From contig OZ243967.1 in NCBI GenBank assembly GCA_965214695.1, forward strand, positions 3,224,001-3,288,000: a stretch of DNA of 64,000 nt, read 5' to 3'. Under the pieces are notes generated by a model. That model saw only the letters and a list, made by a program, of their open reading frames with translations, was not told the DNA's origin and searched no databases. This DNA comes from JAPOXR01 sp965214695 (GTDB lineage Bacteria > Pseudomonadota > Alphaproteobacteria > Rhodobacterales > Rhodobacteraceae). The translations under genes and the position numbers were made by a program. Shown piece after piece: positions 35,751 through 43,738 of this stretch (position 1 is the first letter of the stretch; each line of letters begins with the position of its first letter).

Positions 35751-37046
35751 TCAGAAGGCCTGCGTGGTGTAGTCGACCTCGTCCGGATAGAAGGTGTCCT
35801 CGATAGAGGTTGTATGAACCAGGTCGAGCCGACCATCATTGACCTTGGTAATGTACTGGTGGCCGAATACCTGGTGGGTCTTGCCGTTGAACATCTTCGC
35901 GCCCTGCGGATGATCGTCCGAGAGCGGAAGATCGGTCATCGCTTCAACGGCCTCGATCAGGCTGGCCCGGTCCTGCGGACCGCTGTAGCCCGATGCCTCC
36001 ATGCCCGCCTTGATGATGTTGAGGGTCTCCCAGCATCCGAACATGTGAGCATAGGTCGACACATCCTGCGGGTCCGACACCGAGGCGCCATTGCCATCAA
36101 CGCCGACCGCCTCGCGGTATGCAGCGTCATGGCTGGTCTGGTCCGCCTGGGCGTATCGGGGATTGCCTTCCCAGAAATAGGATCCCTCGAGGAATTCGAG
36201 GCCGGGGCTGCCGATATCGACCGCTTCGAGGCTGTCAATGAATCCGAACAGTTCCGGTCCGCTGGAGCCGAAGAACTCGCCGAGTTCCTTGACAAAGGTC
36301 AGGACCGCCGGTCCGACCATGACGTGGTAGAGGATCTCGGTATCCTGCGGAATCTTCGGGAAATACTTGGTGAAGGAGGTTTCGGTCGGCGGAATCGCGA
36401 TATGTTCCAGCACCGAGCCGCCCGCATTCTGGAACGCGGCGGTGAAATAGTCGCGATGATCATGTCCGAAGGCAAAATCGGGGAAGATCATGGTCACCTT
36501 CTTGCCGAGATTGTCGGCGATAAACGGACCCATGGCCTCGACCTGGCTCTTCACGTCGGTGATGCCGGGTTGCAGCGTGTAGCGGTTGAGAATGCCGCTG
36601 GCCACGTGATGGCCTTCCGACACCACGAAATAGGGGATCTTCAATTCGCCCGCACGCGGCGCCGAGCCGATAACCACATGGCTGAACAGGGTGCCGAAGG
36701 CGACATCGCAGTTCTCCAGGGTGGCGAATTTTTCGACCACCTCGGCTCCCCGTTTGGGGTCGGTGCCGTCATCTTCGGCGACGATCTCCACCGGACGGCC
36801 ATTGATCCCGCCGGAATCGTTGATCCGCTTCACCGCGGCGGCCGTGGTTCGGTCGTACCACCTGCCATAGGCGGCGCCGATGCCGGTCCTGTGCACCTGG
36901 AATCCGACCCTGATCGGCTCGGAACTGTGCAGTTGCGAATATCCGAGGAATGCCGGAAGGGTTCCACTGGCAGCCAACGCGCCGGCGCCGGCGCCAAGCG
37001 TTTTCAGGGCATTCCTGCGGCTCATGATCCTGCTGTTATGTTGCAT
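35751..37046 (-). CDS. Branched-chain amino acid-type ABC transporter substrate-binding protein
   Basis: 431 residues, type 1 periplasmic binding fold (Leu/Ile/Val-binding family, amide/urea-binding-like). The N-terminus MSRRNALKTLGAGAGALAAS has a twin-arginine signal. Core segments are PIRVGFQVHRTGIGAAYGRW, NRYTLQPGITDVKSQVEAM and TMIFPDFAFGHDHRDYF. GGGAG seven bases before ATG 37046 sets the start. It is the first gene of the operon. The ligand may not be an amino acid: the operon ends next to the nicotinate gene set, but tail-to-tail, so a link is only possible. Confidence 0.93.
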   Translation of the reverse strand: MQHNSRIMSRRNALKTLGAGAGALAASGTLPAFLGYSQLHSSEPIRVGFQVHRTGIGAAYGRWYDRTTAAAVKRINDSGGINGRPVEIVAEDDGTDPKRGAEVVEKFATLENCDVAFGTLFSHVVIGSAPRAGELKIPYFVVSEGHHVASGILNRYTLQPGITDVKSQVEAMGPFIADNLGKKVTMIFPDFAFGHDHRDYFTAAFQNAGGSVLEHIAIPPTETSFTKYFPKIPQDTEILYHVMVGPAVLTFVKELGEFFGSSGPELFGFIDSLEAVDIGSPGLEFLEGSYFWEGNPRYAQADQTSHDAAYREAVGVDGNGASVSDPQDVSTYAHMFGCWETLNIIKAGMEASGYSGPQDRASLIEAVEAMTDLPLSDDHPQGAKMFNGKTHQVFGHQYITKVNDGRLDLVHTTSIEDTFYPDEVDYTTQAF

Positions 37047-37148
37047 CGATTATCTCCCAGTTAGAGTTCTCAGCCTTGGCGGCACATGACCGCGAAACCG
37101 TGCATCATTCGAGTTGCCGTGTCCAGCCGTTTGAAATGCAAGGGCCGT

Positions 37149-37236
37149 TCAGGCAAAGCGGGGCGAGGCCAGGGGCAGGTCAATCGTGCCGGGTATGCCG
37201 GCCCCTGGTCATGCACCGCGGGGCGAGGCCAGCAGC
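37149..37236 (-). repeat. Imperfect direct repeat of the 3' end of the unknown membrane-protein gene
   Basis: Bases 37209-37236 (last codons and stop of the gene at 37209) recur at 37149-37176 with 23 of 28 identical, period 60. On the minus strand the ends read LLASPRGA-stop and PLASPRFA-stop. The same kind of tail duplication occurs at livF and at the permease at 43700. Confidence 0.65.
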
Positions 37237-38615
37237 CACAGGCTGAGAAGGGTGTAGAGGATCATGAAGACAGATATCGGAATCTGACTCAGCAACGCCT
37301 GCCTGCCGGTCGGGAATATGCGGCGGGCGATTTCATGGGCGACCATCACCGCGATCACATGCCCGGCAACGACGGCGAAACACTGGGTCAGCCAGATGAC
37401 CCGCACCGACTCCCTGGTATTGAAGAACCCGGTTGTCACGTAGAAGTGACCCAGGCCCAATAGGTCGGCCCCGGTCCCGAGCGGGTCGTTTGCCGCCGCC
37501 GCCGCATACTGGATGTTGACCATGAACGCGGTCAGGTAGTGGGCGGCATGGTAGCCGAAGGCAATCGGCAGCACCGAGATCGACAACCGCCGGAAGGCGG
37601 TGCCGAAGTCGGTCGCGTCGTCATGGCCGGCGCCGGCAATCCGAACGCCGATCCAGGTGCAGGCCGAAAACACCAGGATCAGCAGCAGGGATGCCGCCAT
37701 GATTCCGGCCACGGTTTCACCGATGACCGCCGACCGGCCGGGAAATTCGAGTGGATTGACGCCGATGAGGGCAAGCCACCAAAAGGTCTCGTTCAGCCCG
37801 TCAAAGCTGCCGGTGCCCAGTGCAATCAACACGAAAAGGGCCAGGCCAGCCGGGACGCATTCCAACCTGACCAACTGCCAACCCGGCAAGCCGGCCTCGC
37901 TGCCGCCCCGGGCCAGGCGCAGCGGCGACAGCCTGCCAACCAGCCGGAACAGCATGGTGAAGCACTCGCTGCGCTCGAGCCAGGCCTCGCGTCCACAAAG
38001 CAGCATGCCGGCCATCGTCACCAGCCAGTATGCGGCAACGAAACCGGCCAGGCGCGGCGGGTTGTCCGGCGCCGGGTCGGCCAGCGACACGATGTGAAAG
38101 ATCAGGAGAAACAGGATGCCGATTCCGTGGCCGACCCATGGCGGCGGCGGGGCCAGCAGGCCGCCCGACTTCCCTCCCGTCAGAACCCGGTGAAGCCCGG
38201 TCCAGGGGTTGATGAAGCTCCAGATATCCCCGACCACGCCCTGCAGGAACAGGATGACGATCCACCAGACAGTCCAGACGGCAAGTGGAAGCGGGTTGGT
38301 CAGCGGGTCGCCCGGCCCAGTGAATCCGAGCACCACCAGCAGCGCCAGCACCACCAGCGATGCAAGGCTGGAGGCGGTCCGAAGGAATTGCGGGCATCCG
38401 ACCTGTGGCAATTTCAGCGTAACGAACATCCGCCGCGACAGATGCGACGGCGCCAGCGCCAGGACGGCTATGGTCAGCACAACCGCGGCAATGCCGGTCG
38501 AGATGTAGAGTTTGGTCGGGAGCAGCAGCACGAAACCCTGCTCGGCCGCATGGGCATGCGCCCGCGACGCCCCGAATGCCAGGAATGCGCTGGCCTGCTG
38601 CAGGATTCGTATCAT
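37209..38615 (-). CDS. Polytopic membrane protein of unknown function
   Basis: 468 residues with a signal-like N-terminus ending in a His-rich AHAHAAEQG and then about ten to twelve hydrophobic helices. It vaguely resembles membrane proteins annotated after the fenitrothion hydrolase FedB (a periplasmic loop followed by LPTKLYISTGIAAVVLTIAV), but I would not assign that activity. Repeated tryptophan-rich segments (WTVWWIVILFLQGVVGDIWS) and a C-terminal GYHAAHYLTAFM with two histidines could hold a metal or haem. The start at 38615 has GGAG four bases upstream. It lies upstream of the livK-type gene on the same strand with a 160-base gap. Confidence 0.65.
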   Translation of the reverse strand: MIRILQQASAFLAFGASRAHAHAAEQGFVLLLPTKLYISTGIAAVVLTIAVLALAPSHLSRRMFVTLKLPQVGCPQFLRTASSLASLVVLALLVVLGFTGPGDPLTNPLPLAVWTVWWIVILFLQGVVGDIWSFINPWTGLHRVLTGGKSGGLLAPPPPWVGHGIGILFLLIFHIVSLADPAPDNPPRLAGFVAAYWLVTMAGMLLCGREAWLERSECFTMLFRLVGRLSPLRLARGGSEAGLPGWQLVRLECVPAGLALFVLIALGTGSFDGLNETFWWLALIGVNPLEFPGRSAVIGETVAGIMAASLLLILVFSACTWIGVRIAGAGHDDATDFGTAFRRLSISVLPIAFGYHAAHYLTAFMVNIQYAAAAANDPLGTGADLLGLGHFYVTTGFFNTRESVRVIWLTQCFAVVAGHVIAVMVAHEIARRIFPTGRQALLSQIPISVFMILYTLLSLWLLASPRGA

Positions 38616-38966
38616 CTGTCTCCGTATAACCTCCACCGGTGAAGGATCATGCAATCATTCCCGCAGTGCAAGGCCCGATTTCCGTGGATCATCCTGGGTG
38701 AATGCGAAGGTCAGGCCGCCCGCCGGTCCTCGCAATGCGCCCCCGGACCTGCCAGGCCGCCTCCGATCCGGTTGTGAAAGGCGCATCTCCTCACGGACAG
38801 GCCGGGCCGGCAACAGGCGCTCCCAAGGGCAATCCGGGCCGACAACAGCCGCCGCCCTGAACAGGTGAATCATTGAGATTGATTGCAGCGCCGGGGTTCG
38901 ATTAGAAGCCGGTAATCGATGACCGATCGTGCATCGAGAATTCAACCTGGCCTCCAGGATATCATC
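38616..38966. other. Divergent intergenic region before ccr
   Basis: 350 bases between the unknown membrane protein and ccr. A minus-strand frame ending at 38655 reads GLTFAFTQDDPRKSGLALRE at its C-terminus, which looks like the tail of a lost gene, but its family is not clear. Promoters for both neighbours must lie here; none stands out. Confidence 0.35.
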
Positions 38967-40277
38967 ATGAAAAACCTGCATGCAGCAGCAGCCGAGTCAC
39001 GAGGATCCTCCGGCGCCGAAGGCGCAATGAAGGACGTCTACGAGATCGGTGAAATTCCGCCCCTTGGCCATCTTCCGGCCAGTATGAAGGCCTGGGTCAT
39101 TCGTCCCGACAGGCTGGGAGAGCCGTGCACGGCCATGCAGGAGGAGGAGGTCGAAATCCCGGAGATCGATAGCCAGGAAGTGCTGGTCCTGGTGATGGCT
39201 GCCGGGGTCAACTACAACGGCGTCTGGGCGGCGCTTGGCCAGCCGGTCTCGACCTTTGACGTGCACAGGGCAGACTACCATATCGCCGGCTCCGACGCGT
39301 CCGGGATCGTCTGGGCGGTAGGCGACAAGGTCCGTCGCTGGAAGGTAGGCGACGAGGTGGTGATCCATTGCAACCAGGATGACGGGGATGACGAGGAATG
39401 CAATGGTGGCGACCCCATGTTTTCGACCAGCCAGCGCATCTGGGGATACGAAACGCCGGATGGGTCATTTGCCCAATTCGCCAGGGTGCAGGCGCGCCAG
39501 TTGATGCCGCGGCCGATGCACCTGACCTGGGAGGAATCCGCCTGCTACACGCTCACCCTGGCCACGGCTTACCGCATGCTGTTCGGCCACCGGCCCAACA
39601 TATTGCGGCCGGGGCAGAATGTGCTGGTCTGGGGTGCATCCGGCGGGCTTGGATCCTTTGCCATCCAGCTGATCAATACCGCCGGTGCCAACGCAATCGG
39701 CGTGATTTCCGATGAGGCGAAGCGGGATTTCGTGCTCGACCTCGGTGCGAAGGGCGTCATCAACCGCAGCGAATTCAGCTGCTGGGGCGCGCTGCCGGTC
39801 GTGAATTCCCCGGAATACCGGGAGTGGTTCGGCGAGGTCCGCAAGTTCGGACGGGCGATCTGGAACGTCACTGGCAAGGGCAACAATGTCGATATCGTCT
39901 TCGAACATCCCGGCGAGGCGACCTTCCCGGTGTCGACATTTGTCGTGAAAAGGGGCGGCATGGTGGTCATCTGCGCAGGAACGTCCGGATACAACCTGAC
40001 CATGGATGCTCGCTATGTCTGGATGCACCAGAAGCGCATCCAGGGCTCGCATTTTGCCAATCTCAAGCAGGCAAGCCAGGCCAACCAGCTCATGATCGAA
40101 CGGCGGCTCGACCCGTGCATGTCGGAAGTCCTGCCCTGGCAGCAGATCCCCGATGCCCACATGAAGATGATGCGAAACCAGCACAAGCCAGGCAACATGG
40201 CAGTGATGGTATCGGCGGCACGTCCGGGCCTGCGAACCATCGAGGACGCCCGGGAAGCTGGCACCAGCTTCGTGTAA
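38967..40277 (+). CDS. ccr: Crotonyl-CoA carboxylase/reductase
   Basis: 436 residues. It catalyses reductive carboxylation of crotonyl-CoA with NADPH and CO2 to (2S)-ethylmalonyl-CoA, the key step of the ethylmalonyl-CoA pathway. MDR fold: VMAAGVNYNGVWAALGQPVS, HIAGSDASGIVWAVGDKVRR, CNQDDGDDEECNGGDPMFS, the cofactor loop LVWGASGGLGSFAIQL and GSHFANLKQASQANQLMIE. The CO2-pocket residues (Asn in NYNG, Phe-Glu equivalents in the mid region, His in GSHF) appear to be kept. The start at 38967 gives the usual length; ATG 38919 would add 16 residues. ecm lies 35 kb to the left. Confidence 0.95.
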   Translation: MKNLHAAAAESRGSSGAEGAMKDVYEIGEIPPLGHLPASMKAWVIRPDRLGEPCTAMQEEEVEIPEIDSQEVLVLVMAAGVNYNGVWAALGQPVSTFDVHRADYHIAGSDASGIVWAVGDKVRRWKVGDEVVIHCNQDDGDDEECNGGDPMFSTSQRIWGYETPDGSFAQFARVQARQLMPRPMHLTWEESACYTLTLATAYRMLFGHRPNILRPGQNVLVWGASGGLGSFAIQLINTAGANAIGVISDEAKRDFVLDLGAKGVINRSEFSCWGALPVVNSPEYREWFGEVRKFGRAIWNVTGKGNNVDIVFEHPGEATFPVSTFVVKRGGMVVICAGTSGYNLTMDARYVWMHQKRIQGSHFANLKQASQANQLMIERRLDPCMSEVLPWQQIPDAHMKMMRNQHKPGNMAVMVSAARPGLRTIEDAREAGTSFV

Positions 40278-40354
40278 GCCACAACAACCCCGGCAATCCG
40301 AGGGCAGAACCACACGTGGTCGGGTCGCCAATGCACTCCTCGGCCGCCAGGGCA

Positions 40355-40555
40355 TCAACGTCTTCTGATGATTCCGAAATAGACATAGGCAGCAACCAGG
40401 ATTGCCGTGAGACCAAGACCGACATTGCCATAGAGCGCGCCCACCTGAAGGCCCAGAAACAGCGAGAACGAGAATACGAGATAGAGCGCCACGATTGCGC
40501 CGACATGGGCCAGAACCCTGGCCATGACGCGGCCTCGCTGTTTGCGAATCGGCAT
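40355..40555 (-). CDS. Small two-helix membrane protein
   Basis: 66 residues: a basic N-terminus (MPIRKQRGRVMARVL), then two hydrophobic helices (HVGAIVALYLVFSFSLFLGL and LGLTAILVAAYVYFGII) and an RRR end. GAGGAAAG lies just before the ATG. It is convergent with ccr (77 bases apart) and divergent from the decarboxylase gene. It is often overlooked because a long spurious frame covers it. No family was recognised. Confidence 0.6.
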   Translation of the reverse strand: MPIRKQRGRVMARVLAHVGAIVALYLVFSFSLFLGLQVGALYGNVGLGLTAILVAAYVYFGIIRRR

Positions 40556-40711
40556 CTTTCCTCGGGCCCGCAACAGGGGGCGTGATATCATGTGCCGGTT
40601 ACGGGTCAATCCTGACGAGTCGTGACCTCCTTGCAGGGCGCTCCGAATTTTGTCATTGATTGCCGGTCGAGGAGGGATCGTCTCATCCGAGACATCGCAA
40701 CAACGACACCG

Positions 40712-42268
40712 ATGATTCCTATGTCGAACAAACATCGTGAATTCGATCCAAGGAACGCCGTGACCAGCAAAAATGATCGGAAGGCAACGGGGGGGCCTGG
40801 ACAGCCTGCCTCGCATGACGGCCCCGCGGGCCGTCATCGCAGCGGGTTGCAGATGGAGCCGGACGAGATGCTTGAACTGGGGCAAAAGACCCTGGAGTTG
40901 CTGGTAGACCGGTCCAGAAGCCTGGCCGGAGAGGGTGCCTGGGAGGGGGATTTCCGGGAAGCACTCGAGGCGCAGTTCCTTGCCGACCCGCCGGAGGACG
41001 GGCGTCCCCCGGCGGAGGTCATCGAGTCGGCGCTGCACGACATTTTGCCCTGTTCGATGCGATTGGATCACCCTCGCTGCTTTGGATTTGTCCCGTCCTC
41101 GACCACCTGGCCGGGCGTGCTGGCCGATTTCATGGCGGCCGCATACAACGTCAACGCCTGCACCTGGCTTGTCGCAAGCGGACCAAGCCAGGTTGAACTG
41201 GTCGTCCTTGAATGGTTTCGGAAATGGGTCGGATACCCGGAGGGTGCCGGCGGGCTGTTGACCAGCGGCGGTTCGGCGGCGGCCGTCAATGCCTTCGTTG
41301 CCGCAAGGGAGGCGGCAGGAAATCCCGAATCGGCAACTGTCTACATGAGCAACCAGAGCCACAGCGCGCAAATCCGGGCCGCCAGGGTCACCGGGGTTCG
41401 ACGGGACAACGTCCGGTTGCTGCAAATCGATGACAATCACCGCCTGGACATGGATGCCTTGCGCGAGGCGGTGAACGACGACCGTGCGGCCGGTCTGAAC
41501 CCGATGCTGGTATGCGCCAATGCCGGCGCCACCGGAAACGGCGCCATCGATCCACTCGAGGAGATAGCGCAGTTCTGTGCCGCGGACGCCATCTGGCTGC
41601 ATGTCGATGCATCATATGGCGGGTTTGCCATGTTGACCGAAGCCGGCCAGCATCTCATGCGTGGTATTGAGAAGGCCGACTCCATTGCGCTGGACGGGCA
41701 CAAATGGCTCTTTCAGCCATACGAGGTCGGATGCCTTCTGGTGAAGGATTTGCGCCGGCTGGAGCATGCATTCGCAATCGGCCACGATGTTCTTCAGGAC
41801 ACGATCTGGGGCGCCGATCACCCGAATTTCTCCGACCGAAGCCTGCAATTGAGCCGCTCCTTCCGCGCCCTCAAGGTCTGGATGTCCATCCAGACCTTCG
41901 GCGTGGCCGCATTCCGGCACGCGGTCTCGAACGGAATGACGCTGGCCTCCCGGGCCGGCGATCATGTCCAGGCAAGCCCGGTGCTCGAACTCATGACGCC
42001 TGTTTCCCTTGGCGTGTTGTGTCTCCGGGTCAATTCTGGAGCGGCCGGCATTGACGAGACCGTGCTGGATGACATCAACCGCACCGTGCTGGCCCGCATG
42101 TTCTGGGAGGACCAGTCATTTATTTCGTCGACAAATGTCGGCGGCCGCTTTGCGCTTCGGCTTTGCATCATCAACCACAACACCAGTTGGGATGATGTGC
42201 TCGTAACCCTGGAAGCCGTTGAACGATTCGGCGCCGAGGAGATGACAGGACGGGGCCTCGACACCTGA
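40712..42268 (+). CDS. Group II pyridoxal-phosphate decarboxylase (aromatic-L-amino-acid decarboxylase-like)
   Basis: PLP-dependent fold type I decarboxylase. Family similarity begins at METDEML-like MEPDEMLELG (ATG 40853); the 47 codons before it are low-complexity and may not be translated, so the start is open. Key points: HPRCFGFVPSS, LTSGGSAAAVNAFVAARE, WLHVDASYGG with the pyridine-nitrogen aspartate, and the Schiff-base lysine in LDGHKWLFQPYEVG. The C-terminus keeps LRLCIINHNTS. Substrates in the family include aromatic amino acids, glutamate and others and cannot be told apart here. It stands alone, downstream of ccr. Confidence 0.85.
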   Translation: MIPMSNKHREFDPRNAVTSKNDRKATGGPGQPASHDGPAGRHRSGLQMEPDEMLELGQKTLELLVDRSRSLAGEGAWEGDFREALEAQFLADPPEDGRPPAEVIESALHDILPCSMRLDHPRCFGFVPSSTTWPGVLADFMAAAYNVNACTWLVASGPSQVELVVLEWFRKWVGYPEGAGGLLTSGGSAAAVNAFVAAREAAGNPESATVYMSNQSHSAQIRAARVTGVRRDNVRLLQIDDNHRLDMDALREAVNDDRAAGLNPMLVCANAGATGNGAIDPLEEIAQFCAADAIWLHVDASYGGFAMLTEAGQHLMRGIEKADSIALDGHKWLFQPYEVGCLLVKDLRRLEHAFAIGHDVLQDTIWGADHPNFSDRSLQLSRSFRALKVWMSIQTFGVAAFRHAVSNGMTLASRAGDHVQASPVLELMTPVSLGVLCLRVNSGAAGIDETVLDDINRTVLARMFWEDQSFISSTNVGGRFALRLCIINHNTSWDDVLVTLEAVERFGAEEMTGRGLDT

Positions 42269-42416
42269 CAGGCCCGAAGATCGAATGTGCCAGCCGGCAG
42301 GTCTCGGCGGCTCCCTGGTTGCCAGGTCGATCCGCGCAGCAACATGAAGTCGACCGCAATACTTCGGACGGATTGTCGGCAGTCGCGAGCCGTGGATTGA
42401 GTGTGCAAATCAAGGC

Positions 42417-42542
42417 CAGCACTCGACACGAATAAACAGCCAATTGCGCATTTGTTTCACCTGGACCGAACAGGGTCCGGAAGCTGTCGAGATTACAGGC
42501 GACCACTGCCGGCGGAGGGAGATCTGCAAATGCCGCCAATGA
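42417..42542 (+). pseudogene. HigB-type toxin C-terminal remnant
   Basis: In this frame the DNA encodes QHSTRINSQLRICFTWTEQG followed by PEAVEI, clearly the C-terminal part of a HigB/RelE mRNA interferase (typical QYSIRINDQWRICF-W). No matching N-terminal half or start codon is found upstream in 42269-42416, where frames are broken. The stop overlaps an ATG of the HigA remnant (ATGA at 42539-42542), the standard higBA order. Confidence 0.75.
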
Positions 42543-42839
42543 AGAACCCGTGCCATCACGGTGAATTGTTGAAACACGAGTTCCTGGTTCCGCTCGATAT
42601 GAGCGAAGGTCAACCGCCGGACGGCTCAACGTGCCTCGCACCCGTATTTGGAGGTTGACCAGGGAAACGACTGGCGTGACCGTGGATGTCGCCCTGCGCC
42701 TTGCCTGCTTATGCGTTGCAACCCCGAGTTCTGGCTGAACATGCAACAGAATTTTGGTGATGCTCATGCCAATGTTGATGTGTCGAGGATAGAGCCATTG
42801 AAGGCCGCTTCCAGCAAGAGGTCGCTTGGAGTCGGGTGA
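42530..42839 (+). pseudogene. HigA-type antitoxin, frameshifted twice
   Basis: It starts MPPMKNPCHHGELLKHEFLV, the family N-terminus, with GGAGGG upstream. The expected helix-turn-helix then appears in a second frame (GRLNVPRTRIWRLTRETTGV then TVDVALRLACLC). The C-terminal piece PEFWLNMQQNFGDAHANVDV lies in a third. At least two small indels, near 42600 and 42715, have therefore destroyed the gene. With the HigB piece this is a dead toxin-antitoxin locus between the decarboxylase and the amino-acid transporter. Confidence 0.78.
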
Positions 42840-42905
42840 ATCAGGACCGAGATGTACCGTGGCCTGGCCAGCTCGATTGCATCGATGTCGGATCGTGGTG
42901 TGCGA

Positions 42906-43634
42906 TCAGGGCATGCGTGCCAGGAAGGCACGGGTTCGGTCGTGTTGCGGGTTTTCGAACAATTCGCCCGGCGGGCCCTGTTCAAGGATGATTCCCTGGC
43001 TCAGGAAGCACACCTTGTCGGCCGCCTCTCGGGCAAATGAGAGTTCATGCGTGGCGATCATCATGGTCATGCCGTCACGCTTGAGCTGGTGGAGAACGTC
43101 CAGCACCTCGCCCACCAACTCCGGATCGAGGGCCGAGGTGATTTCATCGAACAGCATGATGCGTGGCGCCATGGCCAGGGCACGAACGATGGCCACCCGC
43201 TGCTGCTGGCCTCCCGAGAGCTGGTCCGGCCAATGGCCAAGATGGTTGGCAAGACCGAACCGGGCAAAAAGTGCTTCAACCCGCGGCAGCAGGGAGTCGT
43301 CGGGCTCCTTCAGGACACGCCGTGGTGCCAGGAGCACGTTGTCGAGCGCCGTCATGTGCGGGAACAGATTGTAGCTCTGGAACACCATGCCGATCTGCTC
43401 CCGCACCGGGCGCGGGTCCAGGCCGGGAAGGGAAATGTCGGCATCGTCAAGCCAGATGGCGCCGGCATCGATTGGTGTCAGCAGGTTGATGGCCTGTAGC
43501 AGGGTGGACTTGCCGGAACCGGAGGATCCGATCAGGCAGACCAGTTCGCCCTCCTCCACCGACAGGTCGATATTGTCGAGGACCCGAAGCTCGCCGAAAC
43601 TCTTGCTGACCGCATGCAGGCGGAGCTTGGGCAT
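42906..43634 (-). CDS. Polar amino acid-type ABC transporter ATPase
   Basis: 242 residues. Walker A LIGSSGSGKSTLLQAINLL, Q-loop QIGMVFQSYNLFPHMTALDN, signature LSGGQQQRVAIVRALAMAPR and Walker B IMLFDEITSALDPELVGEV, closest to the GlnQ/HisP group. The start at 43634 (MPKLRLHAVSK) follows GGAGGAAGAG. The DNA around this start is duplicated (43613-43738), which creates a longer open frame upstream that is probably not used. Last gene of a three-gene importer. Confidence 0.95.
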   Translation of the reverse strand: MPKLRLHAVSKSFGELRVLDNIDLSVEEGELVCLIGSSGSGKSTLLQAINLLTPIDAGAIWLDDADISLPGLDPRPVREQIGMVFQSYNLFPHMTALDNVLLAPRRVLKEPDDSLLPRVEALFARFGLANHLGHWPDQLSGGQQQRVAIVRALAMAPRIMLFDEITSALDPELVGEVLDVLHQLKRDGMTMMIATHELSFAREAADKVCFLSQGIILEQGPPGELFENPQHDRTRAFLARMP

Positions 43635-43738
43635 CTCAACTCTTCCTCCGGTTCCGCCGGGCAATCGTGCCGACCCCATGCAGCCGAAGCTTGGGCAAAT
43701 CAACTCCTCCGTCGGTTCTGCCGGGCGATCATGCTGTC
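43613..43738 (-). repeat. Imperfect tandem duplication of a gene junction, unit 64 bases
   Basis: Copies 43613-43674 and 43677-43738 are about 82% identical. Each contains a permease C-terminus with stop (IARQNRRRS-stop in the true gene, IARRNRRKS-stop in the ghost) and an ATPase N-terminus (PKLRLH in both). In the outer copy the ATPase start is TTG; in the inner one it is ATG with the better ribosome binding site. Confidence 0.8.

Noticed and set aside
32451..37046. The liv-type ABC transporter as the nicotinate importer
   Set aside because: It is tail-to-tail with the reductase gene, has no copy of the shared operator in its upstream region, and its receptor belongs to a family with many ligands; kept only as a possibility.
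35022..37064. Plus-strand frame of 680 codons opposite livH and the binding-protein gene
   Set aside because: Antisense artefact of codon-biased GC-rich genes; composition is not protein-like and no motif was found.
38655..38981. 108-codon minus-strand frame ending GLTFAFTQDDPRKSGLALRE as a gene
   Set aside because: The C-terminus looks protein-like, but the rest is arginine/proline-rich without a family, it overlaps the ccr start region, and there is no ribosome binding site.
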